Assembly (NCBI GenBank): GCA_024227755.1
Contig: JAAEUB010000518.1
Location: 1 to 46,882, forward strand
DNA from: Paracoccaceae bacterium
GTDB lineage: Bacteria; Pseudomonadota; Alphaproteobacteria; Rhodobacterales; Rhodobacteraceae
Length of the DNA: 46,882 nt
Reading direction: 5' to 3'
Part shown: positions 30,386-38,746 of the stretch, one piece after another
Numbering within the stretch: the stretch's first letter is position 1
Layout of the letters: each line of letters opens with the position of its first letter
The notes under the pieces: model-generated
What the model was told of the DNA's origin: nothing
What the model saw: only the letters and a program-made list of their open reading frames with translations
The model's database searches: none
Translations under genes and position numbers: made by a program

Positions 30386-30565
30386 TTACATTGTTGCTGC
30401 AGCAAGAAGAATAAGCAGGAACAGCGGTACAAGAATACCGGCTGACGAGCTTGAGCTTGCTTCTTCAATGATAATTTCTGGCTCGATGTAGGGAACTTCA
30501 GGTGTGCCTGCGTAAGCAGCAGAGCCGATTGAAGCAACAACAGCTGCAAGTGCGAGTTTTTTCAT
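30386..30565 (-). CDS. Small secreted/membrane protein: signal peptide, acidic Pro/Glu segment, Ser run, C-terminal TM
   Basis: MKKLALAAVVASIGSAAYAGTPEVPYIEPEIIIEEASSSSSAGILVPLFLLILLAAATM (59 aa). Confidence 0.7.
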   Translation of the reverse strand: MKKLALAAVVASIGSAAYAGTPEVPYIEPEIIIEEASSSSSAGILVPLFLLILLAAATM

Positions 30566-30694
30566 TTTATTCTCCATTAGTCGCCTTCCCCCGCAAAAAT
30601 GCGGGCAGAAAGAATTTCTGTACCTCGTGTGCGTCCAGAAAACAGGAATCTGCTGTTTTCGCAAACGTGATTTCTATAATTTTTCATAGTGTTG

Positions 30695-31300
30695 TCAAAT
30701 TAGCAACACCTGAGTTCCATTTCTAACCAATTGATACAACTCAGCGATATGCTCATTATATAGCCCGATACAGCCGTTAGAGGACCGCCGCCCAATCTTG
30801 CGCGTATCGTGAGTGCCGTGAATACGGTAGTATTTCCAAGACAGGTAAAGGGCATGCGTGCCCAAGGGATTATCCGGGCCAGGGGGAATATGGGCGGGCC
30901 ATTCGGGGTTGCGCACGCGCATGGCTGGGGTCGGACTCCAGCTTGGACCTTCAACCATACGGATAACGCTGGTACGACCACGTCGGGTCATATCCTCGGT
31001 CAAAGGCACAGAAGTTGGATAAAGCTTGTAAGTCGCCTCATCCTCCGACCAGAAATGTAAGGCCCGCGAGGTTGTATCGACCAATATCGCACCTTTTCTA
31101 AGGTTGCTGAAATAGGGATGCCAATCCAGCGAACGAAAGCTGGAGATGTTACGCCGCACCACCTCTGTAATATCGCGTTCAATTTCGGTCGAACCCTCCT
31201 GCTGGGCAAGCGCCGGGGAGGCCAGCCCACTCGCAGCAGCAGCCATTGTCGTCCCCAGAAAAGTTCGGCGACTGAGGTTGGATTTATCAAATTTTGACAT
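30695..31300 (-). CDS. L,D-transpeptidase (YkuD), Tat-type signal
   Basis: SRRTFLGTTMAAAASGLASPALAQ Tat signal; HGTHDTRKIGRRSSNGCIGLYN catalytic motif. Confidence 0.93.
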   Translation of the reverse strand: MSKFDKSNLSRRTFLGTTMAAAASGLASPALAQQEGSTEIERDITEVVRRNISSFRSLDWHPYFSNLRKGAILVDTTSRALHFWSEDEATYKLYPTSVPLTEDMTRRGRTSVIRMVEGPSWSPTPAMRVRNPEWPAHIPPGPDNPLGTHALYLSWKYYRIHGTHDTRKIGRRSSNGCIGLYNEHIAELYQLVRNGTQVLLI

Positions 31301-31459
31301 ATTATAACCTGTGCTTAGGTGTTCTTGTTGCGGCGTATATATGACCAGAATGCCTCAATCGCAAATCAAACAAGCGTCATGACGCGGTTTTGCGCCAACA
31401 TTGATTTGCCTGACAGCGATTCTCACTGTAGGGGAAGTGGACTAATCCATACAGGACAA

Positions 31460-31975
31460 ATGATGAAACGCCTTTTTGCTATCTTCACGATCATTACTGT
31501 TTTGCTGTCTGCGTGCGAAACCAGTCAGGGACCACGGTTGGGACCGGATGGTAAACCCCTGCCACAGGTTTACCGCATCTCCGCTGGAGAATCTAACAAT
31601 GTCATATTCCGGATGCTAGATTCGATTAACGCCTTGCGTCAGGCCGCTGGGGCCGGCCCGGTACAAATGAATGCAAGACTTAACGCAGCCGCTGAGACAC
31701 ATTCACGCGATATGTCACGACAAAACCGCCCCTGGCATTTTGGATCTGACGGATCATCACCGCTGGACCGTGTCGCACGGGCGGGTTACGCAAAAACCAT
31801 GCTAGGCGAAAACATCTCTGAAACCTTTGAGACCGAGTTAGAGACACTGGCTGCCTGGATGGAATTGCCGGGCACGCGTAATGTCATCCTGGATCGAAAT
31901 GCGACTGACATGGGTTTTGCCTGGCATCAGGAAATTAACGGCAAGATCTGGTGGACCCTGTTACTAGGCGGTTAA
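31460..31975 (+). CDS. CAP (SCP-like) domain lipoprotein
   Basis: MMKRLFAIFTIITVLLSAC lipobox; LNAAAETHSRDMSRQN, MLGENIS, MGFAWHQEINGKIWWTLLLG CAP signatures. Confidence 0.88.
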   Translation: MMKRLFAIFTIITVLLSACETSQGPRLGPDGKPLPQVYRISAGESNNVIFRMLDSINALRQAAGAGPVQMNARLNAAAETHSRDMSRQNRPWHFGSDGSSPLDRVARAGYAKTMLGENISETFETELETLAAWMELPGTRNVILDRNATDMGFAWHQEINGKIWWTLLLGG

Positions 31976-31985
31976 GCCCTTTAAA

Positions 31986-32477
31986 TCAGGGGAATATGTC
32001 AATAACAGTTCCCTCGTGTACCATCGAATAAATGCGCTCAATCTCACGGTTACTGACCGAAATGCAGCCTGCCGTCCAATCGGCACCGCGTGGATCAAAC
32101 GGTCGCCTGGCGCCATGAATGAAGATGTCTCCTCCGGGCGGTTCACCAATTGATTCAGCGTATTCCCGATCATCGTCATTCGGATAGGAAATACCCAGCG
32201 ACAGATGAAACAGACTGTCAGGGTTGCGTCGGTCAATAAAGTAACGTCCTTCAGGTGTGCGCCCGTCACCTTTCTGCTGTTTGTGCCCATCAGGCGCAAA
32301 ACCAAGGTCGACGTCATAGCTTTTAAGCACCGTTTCATCGTTCATCAAATACATGCGCCGCTCGGATTTCATCACAACGATCCGGGTGACCTCTGGCCCA
32401 TAATATCTCTTAAATTTTGAGCACCCGGTGAAAGCCAAAAGCCCAACTGCCAATGCCAAATAAACATAAAACCGCAT
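31986..32477 (-). CDS. L,D-transpeptidase (YkuD) lipoprotein
   Basis: LLAFTGC lipobox; GDGRTPEGRYFIDRRNP, IFIHGARRPF...DWTAGCISVSN catalytic Cys motif; start at MRFYVYL. Confidence 0.93.
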   Translation of the reverse strand: MRFYVYLALAVGLLAFTGCSKFKRYYGPEVTRIVVMKSERRMYLMNDETVLKSYDVDLGFAPDGHKQQKGDGRTPEGRYFIDRRNPDSLFHLSLGISYPNDDDREYAESIGEPPGGDIFIHGARRPFDPRGADWTAGCISVSNREIERIYSMVHEGTVIDIFP

Positions 32478-32540
32478 ACTCGCCTCGCCTGTTTCATTTC
32501 TAATCATATGCACGATGCCAGTTTTTTGGAAGTGTGCGGA

Positions 32541-33764
32541 TTACCTGTCGCGCAAAAAGCAGGCAACCAGTTCGATATGCGAAGACCATCGAAACTGGTC
32601 CACAATGTCGATCCAGGCGTTTGAGTACCCAGAATCAATCAGGACTTTTGCATCGCGTGCAAACGTGGCGGGGTTACACGAAACCATCACAATAACAGGC
32701 ACATGGGCCTTGGCAATCTCGGCCATTTGCGCTTCAGCCCCGGCACGTGGCGGGTCGACCACGACCGCGCCGTATCTGTTGAGTTCATCGGTCAGCAAGG
32801 GTCTTTGAAAAAGATCGCGCGCTTCAGTCGAGACTGTTTTCAATCCTTTTGCCCCGCGCCACCCTGCCGACAATGCCGCCAGCATTTCCTTTGATCCCTC
32901 AACTGCGTGGACCATGGCGTTCGCCGCCAAGGGCAAGGCGAATGTGCCGCAGCCAGCAAACAGGTCAGCAATGGTTTTTGCCGAACCTGCCGCCTGGGTC
33001 ACTGCCGAAACCAACGCCTTTTCCCCTTCCAACGTCGCTTGCAGGAATGATCCGGGCGGCGGGCATACCTTTGCCGGGCCAAAACTTACCTGAGCGGTTG
33101 AAAAGGCCGCGACCGTTTCACCTTCCCAACTCAAGCGCGCCACCTTGCCAGACTTGGCGGATAGTTCGGCAATCTCAGAATACAACGCTGGCGTCATCGG
33201 CCTTCCGCCGTTCACTGCGACATCCATACCGTCATCCAGCAAGGTCAACGTTACCGCCAGCCGCCCTTTCCGCGATACTCCCATAATGGCAAGATCACGC
33301 ACTAAGGGCAGCATTTCCAGAAGTTCCGGCCTGAGCAGCTGGCACTCATCAATTTCGCAAATTGTGTCTGTCCTGATACCATGAAATCCGACCTGTGCGC
33401 CCTTTTTTAGCCGCCTTGCAGCAATTGTCGCCCGACGGCGTGATTGCGGAGGCGAGGTATGAAACTGACGCATTGGGGCAGGCAACCCCTGTGCCCGTAA
33501 TGCTGTTTCCACAACGCCCTTTTTCCACCCTTCAACGAACCCATCCGCTGCATGTTGAAGCGAGCAGCCCCCACAGTTTTTATAGTGCCTGCAGGGTGGC
33601 CGCACCCTTTCTGAAACCGGGGTAAGGATTTTTGGCGCGTTCATGCGGTCATTCTCAACCTGTCCGGTGACCACCTCGCCCGGCAAAGCACGCGGTACAT
33701 AGATGGGGCCGGGGGCAATGCCATCGCCGTGATGACCCAGTCTCTCGATGGTCACAGTCTTCAC
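32541..33764 (-). CDS. Class I SAM-dependent RNA methyltransferase, TrmA/RlmD-like with [Fe-S] Cys motif
   Basis: PPCRHYKNCGGCSLQH, VVVDPPRAGAEAQM, VMVSCNPATFARD. Confidence 0.92.
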   Translation of the reverse strand: MKTVTIERLGHHGDGIAPGPIYVPRALPGEVVTGQVENDRMNAPKILTPVSERVRPPCRHYKNCGGCSLQHAADGFVEGWKKGVVETALRAQGLPAPMRQFHTSPPQSRRRATIAARRLKKGAQVGFHGIRTDTICEIDECQLLRPELLEMLPLVRDLAIMGVSRKGRLAVTLTLLDDGMDVAVNGGRPMTPALYSEIAELSAKSGKVARLSWEGETVAAFSTAQVSFGPAKVCPPPGSFLQATLEGEKALVSAVTQAAGSAKTIADLFAGCGTFALPLAANAMVHAVEGSKEMLAALSAGWRGAKGLKTVSTEARDLFQRPLLTDELNRYGAVVVDPPRAGAEAQMAEIAKAHVPVIVMVSCNPATFARDAKVLIDSGYSNAWIDIVDQFRWSSHIELVACFLRDR

Positions 33765-34915
33765 GCCAGCAACTCCTTGCGCGAAAGCCTGAACCCTGAT
33801 GCTATCCAGCGCGTTTCGATCCCCTTCAGCCTATTGCCCAGCGCCACGCCTTCGTAATCCCCTGCCAAGTCCCGTGCCTTCACGGGAAACTGCGCCTGTG
33901 CCCCAAGCTTCAGATCGGCCTCAAGGGTCGCGGGCAAAGCCGTTTCCAGAAGGGCGCAGCGCAGTAATATCACATCACGCGCAAACCCGGCATCATTACG
34001 ATAAGCAAGCTCGGCCGCTTTCGCCGAAGCGCCAATTGCTTTTGTCAAAGCTTCGACCCTCTGCGTGTCCTTTCGCGACAGCCGCAAAAGATTCTTCAGG
34101 CCTTCAATGGCGCCCAGACACACCAACCGCCTAAGTGCTTCGGGTCTGGCCAACGCCAGCTCTTCGCAATGCACAAGGACCGGCAATGAAGTTGCATCTG
34201 CACCGGGAAGAATACGCGCCAAAACTCCGGTCATCTGCATCGCAGCCATTGCCGGTGCCGGATCGGGTGCGGCAAGCAATTTCAGTACCTCATGCCCCAC
34301 CCGTTCCCGACTAAGTGTGTCTAATCCGCTCAAATTCGCAGAAACGGCCGCTAGACCGATAGAGTCTAACCCAACTTCGGTATCTCCGTACCAAGCATGA
34401 AACCGAAAGAAACGCAGAATCCGGAGGTAGTCCTCGCGTATACGTTTATCCGCATCCTCAATGAACCGCACCCGCCGCGCCTTGAGGTCTGGCAGCCCAT
34501 TCAACGGGTCAGAAACGTGCCCCATAGCATTCGCATAAAGCGCGTTCATAGTGAAATCCCGTCGCCGCGCATCATCTTCAATTGATTGCGAAAACCCGAC
34601 AATCGCGCGACGCCCATCCGTTTCGATGTCCTTGCGAAAGGTCGTGACCTCACACGCCAATCCATCTGAAACAACAGTTACGGTCCCATGCTCAGCCCCA
34701 GTTGGCACAGGCTTCAATCCTACCATTTTCGCCAATTCCATCACCCTCTCGGGATGGGCATCCGTGGCAAGGTCGATGTCAGAAATTGCTGCACCCAGTA
34801 ATTCGTTGCGCACGCAGCCACCGACAAAAAAGGCCTGGTGGCCCGCTTCATTCAGCATTTGGCAAACCGCCTGCGCCCTGGGATCCGTCAACCAGTCAGA
34901 AGAAATTTGCGTCAC
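33761..34915 (-). CDS. CCA tRNA nucleotidyltransferase / poly(A) polymerase family
   Basis: AFFVGGCVRNELLGAAISDIDLATDAHPERV, RRRDFTMNALYA. Confidence 0.93.
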   Translation of the reverse strand: MTQISSDWLTDPRAQAVCQMLNEAGHQAFFVGGCVRNELLGAAISDIDLATDAHPERVMELAKMVGLKPVPTGAEHGTVTVVSDGLACEVTTFRKDIETDGRRAIVGFSQSIEDDARRRDFTMNALYANAMGHVSDPLNGLPDLKARRVRFIEDADKRIREDYLRILRFFRFHAWYGDTEVGLDSIGLAAVSANLSGLDTLSRERVGHEVLKLLAAPDPAPAMAAMQMTGVLARILPGADATSLPVLVHCEELALARPEALRRLVCLGAIEGLKNLLRLSRKDTQRVEALTKAIGASAKAAELAYRNDAGFARDVILLRCALLETALPATLEADLKLGAQAQFPVKARDLAGDYEGVALGNRLKGIETRWIASGFRLSRKELLA

Positions 34916-35514
34916 AGCTTAATCCCCTCGGCCAAAGCCCGCAAAATACGCGCGGTAGCGCCCCATATATAATAGGGCCCATAGGGGATTGTGTAAAAAT
35001 AGCGTCGCTCACCGCGCCAAAACCGGGATGTGATCTGGTAGTTTTCTGGGTTGGCCAAAAAGCTGAACGGCACCGAAAACACCTCATCAACCTCTCCCGC
35101 TTCTGGTTTTGGCTGAAAATCCTGCGTGATCATGCCAAGTACAGGTAAGATGGAAAAGCCTGTGACAGTCTCATGGTGCGGCAGGCTGGCCAGCACCTCA
35201 ACCTTATCGCGCGTGAGCCCTATTTCCTCCTCCGCTTCGCGCAAAGCTGCGGCTTTTGGCCCGCTGTCGTCCGGGTCAACCTTGCCTCCGGGGAAAGCGA
35301 TCTGACCCGGATGGTGGCGCAAGTGCGCGGCGCGTTTCGTCAAGATCAGGCGAAGACCATCCGCCCGGTCAACAAACGGCAGCAAGACGGCCGCGGGGCG
35401 AAGATGGTATCCAGTCGGCGGCTGAAAAGATGGGTTGAGGTCAAAGTCAGAGGAAGAGCCCGCAGCGCATGCGGCACCTCTGATTACCGCTTTCAGGGCG
35501 TCACTTTTGCCCAT
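34912..35514 (-). CDS. Nudix hydrolase (CoA pyrophosphatase-like)
   Basis: Nudix box GGKVDPDDSGPKAAALREAEEEIGL; LTKRAAHLRHHPGQIAFPGGK. Confidence 0.92.
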   Translation of the reverse strand: MGKSDALKAVIRGAACAAGSSSDFDLNPSFQPPTGYHLRPAAVLLPFVDRADGLRLILTKRAAHLRHHPGQIAFPGGKVDPDDSGPKAAALREAEEEIGLTRDKVEVLASLPHHETVTGFSILPVLGMITQDFQPKPEAGEVDEVFSVPFSFLANPENYQITSRFWRGERRYFYTIPYGPYYIWGATARILRALAEGIKL

Positions 35515-36502
35515 TTTCCCTCTCCGCTGCTTCAAAACCAAGCTTGCCTGGCTCCAGCTCGTAATGCGCTCCGCAAAACTGGCAATCTGCCGTCACCGAG
35601 CCATCTTCTTTTGTCATATGTGCGATGTCCTTGTCAGAATATATGGACAGGCTGTTTATGACCCTTTGGGCCGAACAGGTGCAGCCAAACCGGACGGGTT
35701 GAGCATCATAGATCCGTGGGCTTTCTTCGTGAAACAGACGGTAAAGCAGATCGGCGGGTTGGACAGAGGGGCCGATCAACTCAAACTCCTCAACCGTTTC
35801 CAGCAACATGTTTGCCCTTGACCAGTTTTCTGTCTCGGCTTCTGTTAAAAGGTCTTCGGCGGCTATCAACCCATCCTCGCGAACTTCGTCCGCATTGGCA
35901 ACAAAAGGCGAGGCTTTGGGAAGGTGTTGCAACATGACGCCGCCAGCACGCCAATGTTCGGCCTTGCCTGGCACCGAAGAGCGACCATAGGAAAGCGCAA
36001 AACGGGTGGGCAATTGCTCAGATTGAGCGAAATAGCTACCTGCGCAATCCGCCAGTGATCCGCCTGCCAATGGGGTCAGACCAGAATATGGCGTGGTGCC
36101 TTCTCCTTGGTCAATAAGTACTGCGAAATACCCCTTGCCGATCATCTCGAACGGCTCTGACCCGGTTGAAATACTGTCTTCGTCGAAGCTCGAAAAGGCC
36201 CGGATCTTCGCCGGTTCACCGTTTTCACCTGGCGCAAAATAGTCGGTTGCGATCAACCTTGCTGGCCCATCCCCCCGTATTTGCAGGGACAGCTTCCACT
36301 TCAGCTTTATCGTCTGACCGATAAGGGCGGTCAGGATTACCGCTTCGGCAACCAACGCTTCAATCGCCGGCGGATAGTTGTGTTGTGCCAAAATCTGGTT
36401 CAGGCTGGTATCAAGCCGGGCCACGCGCCCGCGAATATCGCAGGCATCAAGTTGAAATGGCAGAACGGTATCATCCCAGGTTTGTTTGGTTTCAATTGTC
36501 AT
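35501..36502 (-). CDS. hslO: Hsp33 redox-regulated chaperone
   Basis: FGCTCSAQRV ... ADCQFCGAHYEL CxC-CxxC zinc motif; LTPLAGGSLADCAGSYFAQSEQLPT. Confidence 0.95.
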   Translation of the reverse strand: MTIETKQTWDDTVLPFQLDACDIRGRVARLDTSLNQILAQHNYPPAIEALVAEAVILTALIGQTIKLKWKLSLQIRGDGPARLIATDYFAPGENGEPAKIRAFSSFDEDSISTGSEPFEMIGKGYFAVLIDQGEGTTPYSGLTPLAGGSLADCAGSYFAQSEQLPTRFALSYGRSSVPGKAEHWRAGGVMLQHLPKASPFVANADEVREDGLIAAEDLLTEAETENWSRANMLLETVEEFELIGPSVQPADLLYRLFHEESPRIYDAQPVRFGCTCSAQRVINSLSIYSDKDIAHMTKEDGSVTADCQFCGAHYELEPGKLGFEAAERENGQK

Positions 36503-36573
36503 CGGGGTTTCCTAATTGCGCCTGAATTGCCATACAGCGTCTGCGATGGGGCGGCAATAATGGGGCGGGTAAG

Positions 36574-37023
36574 ATGCGCAGATTTGGCGAACCGCGTCAA
36601 TTTGGACGCAAATATGTACGACGCCCCGGCGTTTACGCAATTCTGCCACGTGGCTCGGACTTGCTTTTAACCCACCAGGATGATCCAGTGCCAGAGTTTC
36701 AGTTGCCCGGCGGCGGGGTAGATGCGGGCGAATCACCCCTAACGGCACTGCATCGCGAGGTTTGGGAGGAAACCGGCTGGCGCATAACCGCGCCGCGCCG
36801 TCTTGGAGCTTTTCGCCGGTTCACATACATGCCGGAATATGACCTTTGGGCTGAAAAGGTTTGTACAATTTACCTGGCGCGACCCGTGCGCAAGCTTGGC
36901 CCACCAAGCGAGGCCGGGCATCAAGCGCTTTGGGCGGACCCCGGCACCGCAGCAAGGATTGTTGGCAATGAGGGTGATCGCGCCTTCATCAAGCACTACT
37001 TCGCCCTGTCAGGCCCCTTGTAG
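36574..37023 (+). CDS. Nudix hydrolase
   Basis: FQLPGGGVDAGESPLTALHREVWEETGW Nudix box. Confidence 0.92.
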   Translation: MRRFGEPRQFGRKYVRRPGVYAILPRGSDLLLTHQDDPVPEFQLPGGGVDAGESPLTALHREVWEETGWRITAPRRLGAFRRFTYMPEYDLWAEKVCTIYLARPVRKLGPPSEAGHQALWADPGTAARIVGNEGDRAFIKHYFALSGPL

Positions 37024-38276
37024 CGAACCATTGCGCAAGAAAGGTCGTCGCCAAAGTCCAGCGAACCGCTGTAAAGATCCAGATCCCAGACGAGTGCGGT
37101 AAAGAAATCACCGCCGTCAAGTTCAGCATTTTCACAAATCAGCTTTTCAAAACCTGCTTCGTCCAACTGCTGACCCTGGTCGTTTTCACATTCGGTAAAT
37201 CCGTCCGAATAAAACAGCAGCCGATCGCCTGGCTTAAGCTGCACGCTTTGTTGGTCATATTCCGCGTCTTCTATTAAGCCGATTGGCATTCCCCCCGATC
37301 CGAAATATCGAACGTCGTCGTCTGAGTTCACAATCAAGGGGTTAGGGTGGCCACACTGGCAGAAATCAACCTTTCCGGTTTTAAGGTCAAGGTATCCAAT
37401 CAGAATTGTGAAATAGGGCTCGGTTTCCATGTCTTCGATCATCAGGATATTCAGTAAGTCGGCAACTTCACAGGGCGGGCGGGAAACGTATTTTCCTCTG
37501 TGGTCGCGAACCAGCGCAATGTTCTGCTCGGGCGCACCGTCTGACAAATAGGACGCAAGCCGGGCGGTAAGCATGGCAGAGGCCACTCCATGACCAGATA
37601 CATCAATTGAATAAAGGCCTATCTGGTCCGCCCCAACCTGGAAAAAGCCAACCAGATCGCCGCCAACATGTCCGCAGGGCTTGAGAAGCAGGGAAACCTC
37701 GGCACTACCAAAGTCCCGGAAAGGTTCACGTACTAATGATTGTTGCATTTTCCGGGCGTCGATCAGATCGCGATCAAGTGAATCATAGAGCGTCTGGATT
37801 TCTGCCAAAGTCGCGCTTACCAACCGGTTTTTTTCCGTCAGCTCCCGCTCCATTCGTAAAATGCGGTCTCCGGCATTGATCCGCGCCAGAAGCTCGTCAC
37901 TTTTGACCGGCTTTGTCAGAAAGTCGTCTGCCCCAACATCAAGCCCGCGCGCAACTGAACCCTTTTCAGTTTTGGATGTCAGCAGAATAAAGTATCCATA
38001 GTTTTCACGCGGCAGATTTCGAAATGCACGGCAAAATTCGATCCCGTCCATGCCGGGCATCATCCAGTCGCTGAGCACCAGATCATATTCTTCTGCCTGA
38101 CAGGCAGCCAGCGCCGCTTCGCCAGACCCCGCCTCACATACCTGATATCCCTGCCGCGTTAGAGAACGTGACAACAACATTCGCTGCGCACGGCTGTCAT
38201 CCACCACCAATACACGGCGAATCGCCCCGGTCAGAGCAGAAGGCTGGGATTTCCCACTGACAGATAAAGCACCCAA
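36996..38276 (-). CDS. Response regulator receiver fused to PP2C/SpoIIE-type serine phosphatase (RsbU/RbaY-like)
   Basis: VLVVDDSRAQRMLL...LVLSDWMMPGMDG receiver; GGDLVGFFQVG, YSIDVSGHGVASAML, LLFYSDGFTEC phosphatase motifs. Confidence 0.92.
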   Translation of the reverse strand: MGALSVSGKSQPSALTGAIRRVLVVDDSRAQRMLLSRSLTRQGYQVCEAGSGEAALAACQAEEYDLVLSDWMMPGMDGIEFCRAFRNLPRENYGYFILLTSKTEKGSVARGLDVGADDFLTKPVKSDELLARINAGDRILRMERELTEKNRLVSATLAEIQTLYDSLDRDLIDARKMQQSLVREPFRDFGSAEVSLLLKPCGHVGGDLVGFFQVGADQIGLYSIDVSGHGVASAMLTARLASYLSDGAPEQNIALVRDHRGKYVSRPPCEVADLLNILMIEDMETEPYFTILIGYLDLKTGKVDFCQCGHPNPLIVNSDDDVRYFGSGGMPIGLIEDAEYDQQSVQLKPGDRLLFYSDGFTECENDQGQQLDEAGFEKLICENAELDGGDFFTALVWDLDLYSGSLDFGDDLSCAMVRYKGPDRAK

Positions 38277-38334
38277 AAGCGCACCTTTGATTAGATCATG
38301 GTCCAGTTCAGGTTCACGAACTACGCGCTAGGGC

Positions 38335-38349
38335 TTAACAGCCATTTAA
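38335..38349. promoter_or_regulatory. CtrA-type motif TTAA-N7-TTAA in the divergent RR-PP2C / HPt intergenic
   Basis: TTAA CAGCCAT TTAA, 59 bp upstream of the minus-strand gene and 86 bp upstream of the plus-strand gene. Confidence 0.5.
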
Positions 38350-38434
38350 ATGTAAAATTGCACAGGAAATCCCTGTATTTGTTACCGGTTCTTAACACCA
38401 GAGTGCTTTTATCATCCTCTTTACGGAGGCGCTG

Positions 38435-38746
38435 ATGATTTGTTGGGATCGCGTAAACGAACTGCGGGAAGAGATTGGCGATGAGGACTTCGCTGAGGTG
38501 GCCGAGGTTTTTTTGGAGGAGGTTGAAGAAGTGATTAGCCGACTGAAAATTAGCCCAGTTCCTGAAAAACTGGAAGAAGATCTGCATTTTCTGAAAGGTA
38601 GCGCCCTGAACCTTGGTTTTGAGGCCCTTAGCCAAATGTGTCATCAGGGCGAACTGCGTGCAGCCAGCGGGGACTATGCCGGAATTGCCTTAGCTCCGGT
38701 ATTTGAAACCTACCGGCAGTCGCGCGCCGAATTTGACGCTAGATAA
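38435..38746 (+). CDS. HPt (histidine phosphotransfer) domain protein
   Basis: 103 aa helical; DLHFLKGSALNLGFEALSQMCHQGE HPt motif. Confidence 0.87.
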   Translation: MICWDRVNELREEIGDEDFAEVAEVFLEEVEEVISRLKISPVPEKLEEDLHFLKGSALNLGFEALSQMCHQGELRAASGDYAGIALAPVFETYRQSRAEFDAR

